This document shows positions 25,663 to 33,489 of a stretch of DNA of 64,000 nt, in pieces. The notes below the pieces were generated by a model. It was not told the origin of the DNA, ran no database searches, and worked only from the letters and a program-made list of their open reading frames with translations. Source of the stretch: Nocardia testacea NBRC 100365 (GTDB lineage Bacteria > Actinomycetota > Actinomycetes > Mycobacteriales > Mycobacteriaceae); the NCBI RefSeq assembly GCF_000308775.1, contig NZ_BAGJ01000091.1, positions 1-64,000 of the forward strand, read 5' to 3'. Position numbers and translations under genes: made by a program. The number at the start of each line of letters is the position of its first letter. The first letter of the stretch is position 1.

Positions 25663-26688
25663 CTACCGCTGGTCGAGTTGGGCGATCACCTTGTCGACGG
25701 CCGCGTCCGGTCCGTCGAGCGCGAGGGTGATACTGCCGAAGGTCTTGTCCTGGAGCGTGCTCACGCCGCCGTACACCACTTCGAAGCCCACACCGGCCTG
25801 CGCGGCGGTGGTGAGAGCGGGCCCGATCCCGCGTGCGTCGTCGATATCGACGGTGACCAGCCGGCCCCGGTGCAGTTCGTCGAGACGGCGCAGCTCGTCC
25901 GGGGCGGGGCGGTTGTGCAACACCGTGTCGACGAACGACCGGGCGGGTGCCGAGTTCGGGGCGGCGAATACGTCGAAGGTGTCGGCCAGCTCCACGATGC
26001 GGCCTTCGGCCAGCACCGCGACCCGGTCGGCGACCGCGCGGATGACATCCATCTCGTGCGTGATCACCACGATGGTCACCCCGAGCTCGGAATTGATCTT
26101 GCGCAGCAGGCGCAGCACCTCACCGGTGGTTTCCGGATCCAGCGCCGAGGTGGCCTCGTCCGCCAGCAGCAGCGACGGCGAGGTGGCCAGCGCCCGCGCG
26201 ATGCCCACCCGCTGCTTCTGCCCGCCCGAGAGCTGGTCCGGGTAGCTGCGTGCCTTGTCGGACAGTCCCACGAAGTCGAGCAGTTCGGCGAGGCGCTCTT
26301 TGCGCTTCGCCCGCGGCCAGCCCGCCACCTTCAGCGGGTATTCGATATTGCCGGCCGCCGTCCGGGATCGGAAGAGATTGAACTGCTGGAAGACCATGCC
26401 GATATCACGGCGGATCTGCCGCACCCGGGCCTCCGGGACCCCGGTGATCGGGGTCCCGGAGATCTCGATGGTGCCGCTGGTGGGTTTCTCCAGCGCGTTG
26501 ATGAGCCGCACAAGGGTGCTCTTGCCGGCCCCGGAGTAACCGATCACGCCGAAGATCTCGCCCTTCTCGATCCGGAGGTCGATATCGGACAGTGCCGTAT
26601 CCTCGCGTTTCCCGGTGCGGAAAACCTTCGTCACCGATCGGAATTCGACTGCCGGTACCGCCGTATCCGGACCGGTCGACTCGCTCAC
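25663..26688 (-). CDS. metN: Methionine ABC transporter ATP-binding protein
   Basis: A 341-residue ATPase. Walker A GYSGAGKST, Q-loop IGMVFQQFNLF, signature LSGGQKQRVGIARAL, Walker B LLLADEATSALDPET and H-switch VVITHEMDVI are all present. The C-terminal about 90 residues form the NIL regulatory domain (LVTVDIDDARGIGPAL to the end) that binds methionine and trans-inhibits transport. GTG at 26688 overlaps the metQ stop (GTGA), so the ORF extending further upstream in this frame is not real. Confidence 0.95.
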   Translation of the reverse strand: MSESTGPDTAVPAVEFRSVTKVFRTGKREDTALSDIDLRIEKGEIFGVIGYSGAGKSTLVRLINALEKPTSGTIEISGTPITGVPEARVRQIRRDIGMVFQQFNLFRSRTAAGNIEYPLKVAGWPRAKRKERLAELLDFVGLSDKARSYPDQLSGGQKQRVGIARALATSPSLLLADEATSALDPETTGEVLRLLRKINSELGVTIVVITHEMDVIRAVADRVAVLAEGRIVELADTFDVFAAPNSAPARSFVDTVLHNRPAPDELRRLDELHRGRLVTVDIDDARGIGPALTTAAQAGVGFEVVYGGVSTLQDKTFGSITLALDGPDAAVDKVIAQLDQR

Positions 26689-27554
26689 TTGCCGTCGCGG
26701 ATCGTCTGCTCGACCCGCTGCAGAATGGGCTCGAGCTCGGTACCGCTGCGCCGGACCTCCACCGAGGTGCCCTTGGAGGATTCGGCGAGTGCCTGCTGTA
26801 CCTCGGGATCGTGCCAGATCTCGACAAGCCGCTGGTAGGTCGGATCCGCTTTGTCCTCGGCGCGGGTGACGAATGTGTTGATGTACGGTTCGGCGCCCGG
26901 GCTGGACGGATCGTCCTCGAACAGAGCCGAGAGCGGATCGACCCCCGACCGTTCCAGGTAGGTGTTGTTGATGACCGATCCGTCCACCGAGGCCAGCGAC
27001 AGCGCGGTCTGTGCCGCGTCGACGGGGGTCACCTTCACCTTGGACGCGCCGCGGTCGATATCGGCGGGGGAGGGGGCGAGGGTGTCCGAGGACAGTTTCA
27101 CCAGGCCCGCGGACTCCAGGACGAACAGGGCGCGCGCCTGGTTGGACGGATCGTTGGGGATCGCGATCTCGCCGCCGGCGGGGATATCGGCGATCGACTT
27201 GTGCTTCTTCGAGTACAGACCCAGCGGGACGATCTGGGTGGCGCCGATCGGGGTCAGGTCCGTGTTGTTGGCGACATTGTATTCGCCGAGAAACTGCAGG
27301 TGCTGGAAGAGATTGACATCGATCTGCCCCTGCGCGAGGGCGATATTGGGCTGGGAGTAGTCGGAGTAGTTCGTGATCTGCAGGGTGATGCCCGCCTCCT
27401 GCGCCTTCTGCTCGAAGACGTCCCACGCCCGATCGCTCTCGGTGGTACCGATCCTTACCACATCCGAGTCGGCGTCACCGCCGCCGCAGCCGGTGAGGGC
27501 GAGTGCCGCGGCGATGGTCATCGCCGGTATCGCCAGTACCCGTGGGAATTTCAA
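26685..27554 (-). CDS. metQ: Methionine-binding lipoprotein (NlpA/MetQ family)
   Basis: A 289-residue lipoprotein. The signal peptide KFPRVLAIPAMTIAAALALTGC ends in a lipobox (LTGC). The mature protein has ITNYSDYSQPNIALAQGQID, FQHLQFLGEYN, GLYSKKHKSIADIPAGGEIAIPNDPSNQARAL, the ligand-binding and hinge elements of MetQ. I chose TTG at 27554 because it gives a complete lipoprotein signal with GGGAG about 10 bases upstream. First gene of the metQNI operon and divergent from a second MetQ-like gene 134 bases away. Confidence 0.92.
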   Translation of the reverse strand: MKFPRVLAIPAMTIAAALALTGCGGGDADSDVVRIGTTESDRAWDVFEQKAQEAGITLQITNYSDYSQPNIALAQGQIDVNLFQHLQFLGEYNVANNTDLTPIGATQIVPLGLYSKKHKSIADIPAGGEIAIPNDPSNQARALFVLESAGLVKLSSDTLAPSPADIDRGASKVKVTPVDAAQTALSLASVDGSVINNTYLERSGVDPLSALFEDDPSSPGAEPYINTFVTRAEDKADPTYQRLVEIWHDPEVQQALAESSKGTSVEVRRSGTELEPILQRVEQTIRDGK

Positions 27555-27687
27555 CGCCTGCTCCCGAATGCTCGTGGTCGTGTGAACTCGACCATCCAAG
27601 CGGTGGGTGTCCGGACCCGGCAACGGTTGGGATTGTGCTGAACGAAATCCTGGCAGGGGTGGTAGGAGACCGTCTAATTTGCGCACA

Positions 27688-28569
27688 ATGCGAGGTCTGC
27701 GTCGTTTCGCCGTTGTTCCGGTTCTGCTCGCGCTGGCCGCGCTCCTGCCCGCCTGTGGCGCGGACCGCGACCCCGATGTGGTGCGGATCGGGGTGAACGA
27801 TCTGGCGCTGCCCCACTGGGAGGTGTATCGGGAGAAGGCCGCCGAGCGCGGGATCGCCGTGGAATTCGTCAATTTCTCCGACTACAACCAGCCAAACCTT
27901 GCGCTGTCGCAGGGCCGGATCGATCTCAACAAATTCCAGCACGTGCGCTACCTGGCCAATTACAACGTGGCCGACAACGACGATCTGACCCCCATCGGCG
28001 CCACCGAGATCTTCCCGCTCACCCTCTATTCGAAGAAACACGAGTCCGTGGCCGATATACCGCCCGGCGGTGAGATCACACTGAGCAACAATCCGGCCAA
28101 CCATGTACGGCCGCTGCTCGGGCTGGCCGCCGCGGGGCTGATCGTCCTGAAGGGCGGTCCCAGCTGGGATTCGCGGATCGAGGACGTGGACACCGCGGCC
28201 TCGCGGGTCCGGCTGACCCCGATAGATCCGACCCTGACCGCGCAGTCCCTGGCCAGTGTGGATGCCGCCTTCGTGGACGATACATTCGCCGTACCGGCCG
28301 GGCTCACCGCCGACGATGTCATCTACACCGACGATCCCCAGCGTCCGGAGCTGACCCAGTACATCAATATCTTCGCCGCCCGCGCCGAGGACAGGGACGA
28401 CCCGATCCTGCTGGCCCTGGCCGATCTGTACCACGACCCCGCTGTCGAGGCCGCCATCCGGGCCGAATCCGGCTACGACGGGATCTTCGAGTACAACGAT
28501 CCTGCCGAACTGCGGGCTACGCTCGCCGAACTGGAAGCCACGTTCCGGGACCGCTCCGGACCCCGGTGA
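27688..28569 (+). CDS. Second MetQ/NlpA-family substrate-binding lipoprotein
   Basis: A 293-residue lipoprotein with signal RRFAVVPVLLALAALLPAC (lipobox LPAC). The fold blocks parallel the neighbouring MetQ: EFVNFSDYNQPNLALSQGRI, KFQHVRYLANYN, LYSKKHESVADIPPGGEITL, then DEAFVDDTF-like hinge. Overall perhaps half the residues are shared with MetQ by eye. It is transcribed away from metQNI without its own ATPase or permease, so it probably shares MetNI and widens or changes substrate range. Start ATG at 27688; a longer GTG reading would abolish the signal peptide. Confidence 0.88.
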   Translation: MRGLRRFAVVPVLLALAALLPACGADRDPDVVRIGVNDLALPHWEVYREKAAERGIAVEFVNFSDYNQPNLALSQGRIDLNKFQHVRYLANYNVADNDDLTPIGATEIFPLTLYSKKHESVADIPPGGEITLSNNPANHVRPLLGLAAAGLIVLKGGPSWDSRIEDVDTAASRVRLTPIDPTLTAQSLASVDAAFVDDTFAVPAGLTADDVIYTDDPQRPELTQYINIFAARAEDRDDPILLALADLYHDPAVEAAIRAESGYDGIFEYNDPAELRATLAELEATFRDRSGPR

Positions 28570-28755
28570 GCCCGCGCGGTACGCGGCGGCCGTTGTCCAG
28601 CTGCCCGTCTGCCCGGTCGGACGGCTCGCGGCGGTGCCGGGTGTGGCGTCGGTGAATCCGGCGCAGTCGGCGTTCGACGGCGAAACGGGTGTTGTCGCTA
28701 CCGGTTTCCCGGCCGCGCGGTCCCGATGCTGTGGTACTGCGTGCAGCTCCGTTCC

Positions 28756-30198
28756 TCAGCTCACTCCCGGCTCGGACGCCCGTTCCGGGAGGCCGGGCGG
28801 TGCCGGGTCGGGCAGTGCCGTCGTGATCGCGGCCAGCACGAGGGCCGCCACCGCGATCGCCGACAGCATGACGGTGCTGCCGCCCAGCGTGTGCGCGCGG
28901 AAGAACACCGCGGACAGCAGTGCGAGCCCGACTCCGTTGCCGATCTGCTCGATGGTGGGCAGCAACCCGGAGGCCTCGGCCATCTGCCCGTCGTCCAGAC
29001 CGGACAGCATGATCGGCTGCAGCGGCACCGCGAACACGCCGGCGCCGAAACCGCACAGGAAAACCGGTGCGGCACACAGCAGCATGCTCACCCGGCCGTC
29101 GGTGACGTTCACATACGCGACGCCGATCGCCACGCACATCGCGAACAGCACCAGCCCACCGGCCAGCGTGCGAACCCCCCAGCGCTGGATCAGCACCGGA
29201 GACAACAGGGCGCCCGCGCCGGCGCCGAGGGCGAACGGAGTCATCGCGATCCCGGTGCGCAGGGCGGAGAATTCCAGGACATTTTGCAGGGTGATGGAGA
29301 TGGCGAAGACGAACGCGGTGAACAGTCCGAAGAATCCGGTGACCACCAGGGAGCCGACCGCGAAGCCGCGGTCGCCGAACAGGTCCAGGCGCAGCAGTGG
29401 TCCGGCGCCGCGGCGGGCTACCCGGCTTTCGTGCAGCAGCGTCACCCCGCCGAGTACCAGCGCGGCCGCGATGATCGCGCACGGCGCCGCCCGCCAGCCG
29501 TGCAGATGGATTTCCGACAGGGCATAGAGCAGACCGGACAGGCTCGCGGCGGACAGCACGACACCGGTGAGGTCCAGTGGTGCCCGCTGCCGTGGGGTGT
29601 CGAGCCGCAGATACCGCCAGGTCAGGGCGAGTGTGAGGACGCCCAGCGGCAGATTCATCAAGAAGATGCTGTGCCAGCCGAACCCGCCCGGATCGGCGGT
29701 CACCAGGGTGCCGCCCAGGATCGGCCCGAGCAGCCCCGCGAAGCCCGAGGTGGCACCGTAGAGCGCGAACACCCGGGTGTGCAGGTGCCGGGGGAACAGG
29801 GCAGTGAGAATCGCGATCGTCTGTGCCGCCATCCCGGCGCCCGCCACTCCCTGCGCGACGCGGGCCGCCACGAGTTCGTTCGCGCTGCCCGCGGTGCCGC
29901 ACCAGACCGACGCCGCGGTGAACGCCACCACCGCGGCCAGGAACATCGGACGGCGCCCGGTCAGCGCCCCGGCGCGGGCGGCGGGCAGCAAGGTGCAGGC
30001 GAAGGCCAGTGAGTATCCGGACACGACGAGCAGTTGCTGAGCCGAGGACGCCCGCAGATCCGCGGTGATGGCCGGTAGCGCGGTGTTGACGATGGTCACA
30101 TCGATCATCTGCATGAACACCGACAGCAGACAGCCCGCGAACGCCGCCCAGGTACCCGGACCGGCGCCGGCCCGGGCGGTCGCGGTGCCGGGGGTCAC
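28756..30198 (-). CDS. MFS drug/peptide exporter, DHA2 (EmrB/QacA) family
   Basis: A 480-residue transporter with about 14 hydrophobic segments. Family motifs: FMQMIDVTIVNTALPAI in TM1 (motif D1), RLPAARAGALTGRRP in loop 2-3 (motif A region), RVAQGVAGAGMAAQT, and TSGFAGLLGPILGGTLV in TM5 (antiporter motif C). The GTG start at 30198 overlaps the stop of a 59-residue peptide gene (GTGA), so the two are translationally coupled. A proton-driven exporter; the substrate could be the peptide, a modified form of it, or unrelated. Confidence 0.9.
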   Translation of the reverse strand: MTPGTATARAGAGPGTWAAFAGCLLSVFMQMIDVTIVNTALPAITADLRASSAQQLLVVSGYSLAFACTLLPAARAGALTGRRPMFLAAVVAFTAASVWCGTAGSANELVAARVAQGVAGAGMAAQTIAILTALFPRHLHTRVFALYGATSGFAGLLGPILGGTLVTADPGGFGWHSIFLMNLPLGVLTLALTWRYLRLDTPRQRAPLDLTGVVLSAASLSGLLYALSEIHLHGWRAAPCAIIAAALVLGGVTLLHESRVARRGAGPLLRLDLFGDRGFAVGSLVVTGFFGLFTAFVFAISITLQNVLEFSALRTGIAMTPFALGAGAGALLSPVLIQRWGVRTLAGGLVLFAMCVAIGVAYVNVTDGRVSMLLCAAPVFLCGFGAGVFAVPLQPIMLSGLDDGQMAEASGLLPTIEQIGNGVGLALLSAVFFRAHTLGGSTVMLSAIAVAALVLAAITTALPDPAPPGLPERASEPGVS

Positions 30199-30374
30199 GG
30201 TCGTACCTCGTCGACAACCGGCACGGCTCCGCTCGGCACCTCCGGACGCGCGTAGCCGTTGGTGATCCCCACGACTGCCTCCCGGGTGCCGGGCACGCAA
30301 TCCCGGAATGACTCCGGGGATCCTATTTCCCCGCCGCGGCCGCAGCCGCTTCCGGCGATATCGAGGTCCGGCAT
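30195..30374 (-). CDS. Small peptide (59 aa) coupled to the MFS exporter; function unknown
   Basis: ATG at 30374 is preceded by GGGAGGA with a 7-base spacer, one of the best ribosome-binding sites in the window. The ORF encodes 59 residues starting MPDLDIAGSGCGRGGEIGSP and ending VPVVDEVRP, with two Cys, no membrane segment and no signal peptide. Codon usage is mostly G/C-ending. Its TGA overlaps the GTG of the MFS gene. A short Gly/Ser/Cys-containing peptide made directly upstream of an exporter resembles a secreted-peptide precursor layout, but no modifying enzyme is adjacent. It could also be a regulatory leader. No family recognised. Confidence 0.7.
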   Translation of the reverse strand: MPDLDIAGSGCGRGGEIGSPESFRDCVPGTREAVVGITNGYARPEVPSGAVPVVDEVRP

Positions 30375-30669
30375 CTTTTTGTCCTCCCGAATTCCGGGTG
30401 CGCCGCACTGCCCGCCGGGAAGATCCGGCAGCAGGATCACGCGCCGCGAACGTCGCCGGAATGCCCGGATGCGATTCCGATGCGGTCGATGCCGAGGTAT
30501 CACCAAATGTCTGGTGCCACTACGGCATCGGAGGCGACAGTACCGATCGGTCACCCGTGGCCGGAACGAGTTCCCGGCATCCTTCCGCGACCGCACAACC
30601 GCGCCGATGATCGATTGTGAAGCGGACCAGCCGCTCGGAACGTCGCCACTCGGCGCTCGACGGTACGGA
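30375..30669. other. Intergenic region, promoter of the peptide-exporter unit
   Basis: Nearly 300 bases between the end of the antigen-85-like esterase and the peptide gene, all on the - strand. It holds no recognisable gene. It contains stretches of lower GC (30495-30620), which may carry the promoter of the peptide-exporter operon. Confidence 0.45.
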
Positions 30670-31713
30670 TCATTCATCCAGTGCCGCAGCGAAAATGGGC
30701 CAGGAATCGTGCAGGTCGCGCTGCCAGTAGCCCCAGGAATGGGTACCTGCGGGCCGTAGCGCGACCGTCGCCGGTATATCGAGTTCGCGCAATCTGTCCC
30801 GCAGTCGCACCGTGCAGCCCACCGCCACCGTTTCCAGCAGTCCGCCGACGAGCAACTGGTCGGCGAGCTTTCCGGGATCGTGGTGGATCCCCGGCCCCTC
30901 CGGGGTGTCCAGCGGCCCGGGGGCGCCTGTCCCGGCGGACAGATACAGGGTGGTACCGCGCAACGCCTCGGGGTGCAGGAACGGGTCGTTGTCGGCCCAG
31001 GCGCGGTCCTGCGGCGGGCCCCACATATTGCGCGGATCTCCACCGCCGGCCCGGACCACCAGCTCGACGATGGCGCGGCCCTGCGGATCGCTGGTCCGCA
31101 CACAGCCGCTGTAGGAGCCCAGCGCCCGGTAGTGTCCCGGCGCGGCCAGCGCCAGTTGCAGCACGGCGGCCGCGCCCATGGAAATTCCGGCGAGCGCGGC
31201 GGTGCCGGTGCCGCGGAAGCGGCCGTCGATCAACGGCGGCAGCTCGCGGGTGAGGAAGGTGGTCCACCGTTGCCGTCCCAGCACCGGATCGTCGGCCCGC
31301 CAATCGGTGAAGTAACTGCCCGCGCCGCCGAGCGGATTGACCACGGTGACCTGTTCGTCCCGGAAGAATTCGGTGAGATCGGTGCGCTCGAACCAATTTC
31401 CCCCATCAGTGCCCCCGGTGATTCCGTTGAGCAGGTACAGCACCGGCGCCGGCGTCGCCGGATCGGCCGGCGGCAGCACCCGCACCGGAACGATCCGGTC
31501 CATGGCCGCGGAGTACACGGCGAGTTCCACCGCCCGCCCGCCCTGCGGCACGATCCCGACGATCCCGGCCGGCGCCGAGGCCACGGCGCCGGCCGGGCCG
31601 GTATCCGGTGGCACCGCCGTCCCGGGACCGAGTGACGCGGGCATGAGGGCGGCGACGGTGGCGGTGACGAGCAGGGCCCGCCCCGCACGGTGTGGCCGGC
31701 GAGGGAGTGGCAT
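30670..31713 (-). CDS. Secreted esterase of the antigen 85 / mycolyltransferase family
   Basis: A 347-residue protein with signal peptide (about residues 1-47, GRALLVTATVAALMPASLGP). The alpha/beta hydrolase has VLYLLNGITGGTDGGNWFERTD, the nucleophile elbow LAGISMGAAAVLQLAL (Ser), SGCVRTSDPQG, a substrate loop, and the C-terminal HSWGYWQRDLHDSWPIF with the catalytic His. This organisation is that of the Ag85/FbpA family and its relatives that transfer mycolic acids to trehalose and arabinogalactan. Hydrolase rather than transferase activity is equally possible. Confidence 0.88.
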   Translation of the reverse strand: MPLPRRPHRAGRALLVTATVAALMPASLGPGTAVPPDTGPAGAVASAPAGIVGIVPQGGRAVELAVYSAAMDRIVPVRVLPPADPATPAPVLYLLNGITGGTDGGNWFERTDLTEFFRDEQVTVVNPLGGAGSYFTDWRADDPVLGRQRWTTFLTRELPPLIDGRFRGTGTAALAGISMGAAAVLQLALAAPGHYRALGSYSGCVRTSDPQGRAIVELVVRAGGGDPRNMWGPPQDRAWADNDPFLHPEALRGTTLYLSAGTGAPGPLDTPEGPGIHHDPGKLADQLLVGGLLETVAVGCTVRLRDRLRELDIPATVALRPAGTHSWGYWQRDLHDSWPIFAAALDE

Positions 31714-31917
31714 CGCCGGAAGCTAATACCCGTGGTCCGCGCGGCGCCGTCGAACCGGTGGATTCTGTGAATCGGGCCGGCGCGGCCCGTGGTTTCCTGC
31801 GTCCGATCCCAAACCGGTCGGCCCGTGGCCGGTATGGACAGATGACTGGACAGGTGTAACCATCGGTGTACAGCCGAGAGGGTGTGGCTGTATCGACCGA
31901 CGAGAGGATCCTGCGCA

Positions 31918-31964
31918 TGAACGACCGGAAACAGGGGGGCGGATACGGCGGTGGCCGGCGATGA
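31918..31964 (+). CDS. Possible 15-codon leader peptide of the SRPBCC gene
   Basis: ATG at 31918 with GAGGATC upstream starts a 15-codon ORF (MNDRKQGGGYGGGRR has 15 residues) whose TGA overlaps the ATG of the next gene (ATGA). It may be a coupling leader that opens the following ribosome-binding site. Very short, so chance cannot be excluded. Confidence 0.25.
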
Positions 31965-32470
31965 GCACCCTGCATCCGTGTGAGCGCGTCGGTCTGGAAT
32001 TCATCGACAACGCTCCCTTGCGCTCGAGTAACAGCGTGGACCTCGCGATCACGCCGGCCCAGCTGTTCGAGGTGCTGGCCGACGCCGAAGCCTGGCCGCG
32101 CTGGGCAAGTGTGATCACCAAGGTCACCTGGACCACTCCCGAACCTCGCGGTGTGGGCACCACCCGGGTGGTCGATATGCGCGGCGGAATCGTGGGCGAC
32201 GAGGAATTTCTGGTCTGGGAACCGAACACCCGGATGGCGTTCCGTTTCAACAGCAGCTCCACCAGGGCACTGGCGGCTTTCGCCGAGGACTACCGGATCG
32301 TGGAGACCCCGCAGGGTTGCCGACTCACCTGGACGCTGGCCCAGCGACTGGCCGGCCCCGCACGGTTCACCGCGTTCGCCGCGACCCCGCTGATGAATCT
32401 GGCGTTCCGGCGGTTCCTGGCGAATCTGCGCCGCTACACCGATCAACGCTTCGCTACCGCGTCGTCGTGA
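31961..32470 (+). CDS. SRPBCC-superfamily (polyketide cyclase/START-like) protein
   Basis: A 169-residue helix-grip protein. Recognisable blocks: SSNSVDLAITPAQLFEVLAD and AEAWPRWASVITKVTWTTP (START/Bet v1 opening), GVGTTRVVDMRGG, EEFLVWEPNTRMAFRF and a C-terminal helix LMNLAFRRFLANLRRYTDQR. Members bind hydrophobic ligands or act as aromatases, cyclases or Coq10-like proteins. No catalytic residues can be assigned. A hairpin follows the stop. Confidence 0.85.
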   Translation: MSTLHPCERVGLEFIDNAPLRSSNSVDLAITPAQLFEVLADAEAWPRWASVITKVTWTTPEPRGVGTTRVVDMRGGIVGDEEFLVWEPNTRMAFRFNSSSTRALAAFAEDYRIVETPQGCRLTWTLAQRLAGPARFTAFAATPLMNLAFRRFLANLRRYTDQRFATASS

Positions 32471-32476
32471 GCGGCC

Positions 32477-32511
32477 GGGCCGCGGGCACCGCTGTCCGGT
32501 ACCCGCGGCCC
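32477..32511. terminator. Bidirectional terminator hairpin
   Basis: Arms gggccgcgggcacc and ggtacccgcggccc pair over 14 bases with one mismatch and a 7-base loop, between the convergent SRPBCC gene and the membrane protein gene. Confidence 0.7.
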
Positions 32512-32520
32512 GACGTGCGC

Positions 32521-32913
32521 TCAGCCCATCAGCAGGGAACCCGCCAGCCAGGCGGCGAGAACCAGAACCAGCCCGAGCAGCGCGCCGGGATACAGCGCCC
32601 GCCCGCTGCGTGCGGCATTGACGGTGGTGGCGGCGCCGACGAGGAAGCCGAAGCAGCCGCCGAGGACGATGATCCAGTTGCCCGTGCTCGGGTCGGCGCT
32701 GCAGTCCGCGCGCCCCTCGCACACCCCGGTGGCGAGCAGGAACCAGGGGGAGATCGCCACCGAGACGATCGCCAGCGCCGCGAGCAGGAACCACAGCAGC
32801 GCGGTGATCACCAGATCGGTTTCCCGGGGCGCGGGAATGGGCGCGCCCCGGCCGTAGACGTCGTCCGGGATGGGGGAGACCGGGTAATGGGTGGAGGTCT
32901 GGTCAGGGAACAT
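32521..32913 (-). CDS. Uncharacterised three-helix membrane protein
   Basis: A 130-residue protein with a hydrophilic Pro-rich N-terminus (about 32 residues), then three membrane helices: about 33-58 (LVITALLWFLLAALAIVSVA), about 78-98 (WIIVLGGCFGFLVGAATTVN) and about 106-129 (LYPGALLGLVLVLAAWLAGS). The loop between helices 1 and 2 has two Cys (GVCEGRADCSADPS), which would be extracytoplasmic and could form a disulfide. I do not recognise the family; such proteins are common in Nocardia-like genomes next to unrelated genes. Confidence 0.7.
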   Translation of the reverse strand: MFPDQTSTHYPVSPIPDDVYGRGAPIPAPRETDLVITALLWFLLAALAIVSVAISPWFLLATGVCEGRADCSADPSTGNWIIVLGGCFGFLVGAATTVNAARSGRALYPGALLGLVLVLAAWLAGSLLMG

Positions 32914-33082
32914 ATGCCTCGCGATCGCTCGAGCCGATTGGGGGCCGCCGGATGATACTCAGAACTTTCCCCTGTGCCGCAACTGATCCGGCACCGCGCG
33001 CGACACTACACTGCGCACAGTTCCGTGGCATTCGCTGCGGCGGTATCGGCAATCGTTCGTGACACGAGCAGAGGAGACGGCG

Positions 33083-33471
33083 ATGCGTGTGCTGTACACG
33101 GCCGAGGCGCCGGCCACCGGGGACGGCCGCAACGGTCATACCCGGACCACCGACGGCCGCATCGATTTGGAGCCGGCGGTACCGAAGGAAATGGGCGGCA
33201 GCGGTGGCGGCGCCAATCCCGAACAGCTCTTCGCCGCCGGATACGCGGCCTGCTTCCATTCCACCTTGCGCCTGGTCGGCTCCCGGGCCGAGGCGAATGT
33301 GAACGCTTCGGCGGCGGCGGATTCGGGCTGACGGTGGTCCTCGAGGTCACCCTTCCCCATCTGTCCGCGGAGGAAGCGCAGGCGCTGGCCGACAAGGCGC
33401 ATCAGGTGTGCCCGTACAGCAATGCCACCCGCGGCAATATCGATGTCGAGGTCCGGGTCGCGCGGGACTGA
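33083..33471 (+). pseudogene. ohr: Organic hydroperoxide resistance protein gene, frameshifted by an internal deletion
   Basis: The 5' part (ATG 33083, RBS GAGGAGA) gives a normal Ohr N-terminus: LYTAEAPATGDGRNGHTRTT, PKEMGGSGGGANPEQLFAAG, and YAACFHSTLRLVGSRAEANV with the peroxidatic Cys, then runs to a stop at 33331. Another frame continues with GFGLTVVLEVTLPHLSAEEA and HQVCPYSNATRGNIDVEVRV with the second Cys. Between them the usual stretch of about 15 residues is replaced by 11 bases, implying loss of about 34 bases. Both halves are otherwise intact, so the lesion is recent or an assembly error. The intact protein reduces organic hydroperoxides using lipoylated partners. Confidence 0.85.
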
Positions 33472-33489
33472 CCGCTTCCCGGGCCCGTG

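Noticed and set aside
28570..28755. Possible gene remnant between metQ-like and MFS genes
   Set aside because: Some frames read weakly protein-like on the - strand, but no recognisable motif or start was found; treated as intergenic.
28517..30217. 566-codon - strand frame overlapping the MFS gene
   Set aside because: Arginine-rich out-of-frame reading of the MFS gene; the correct frame has clear transporter motifs.
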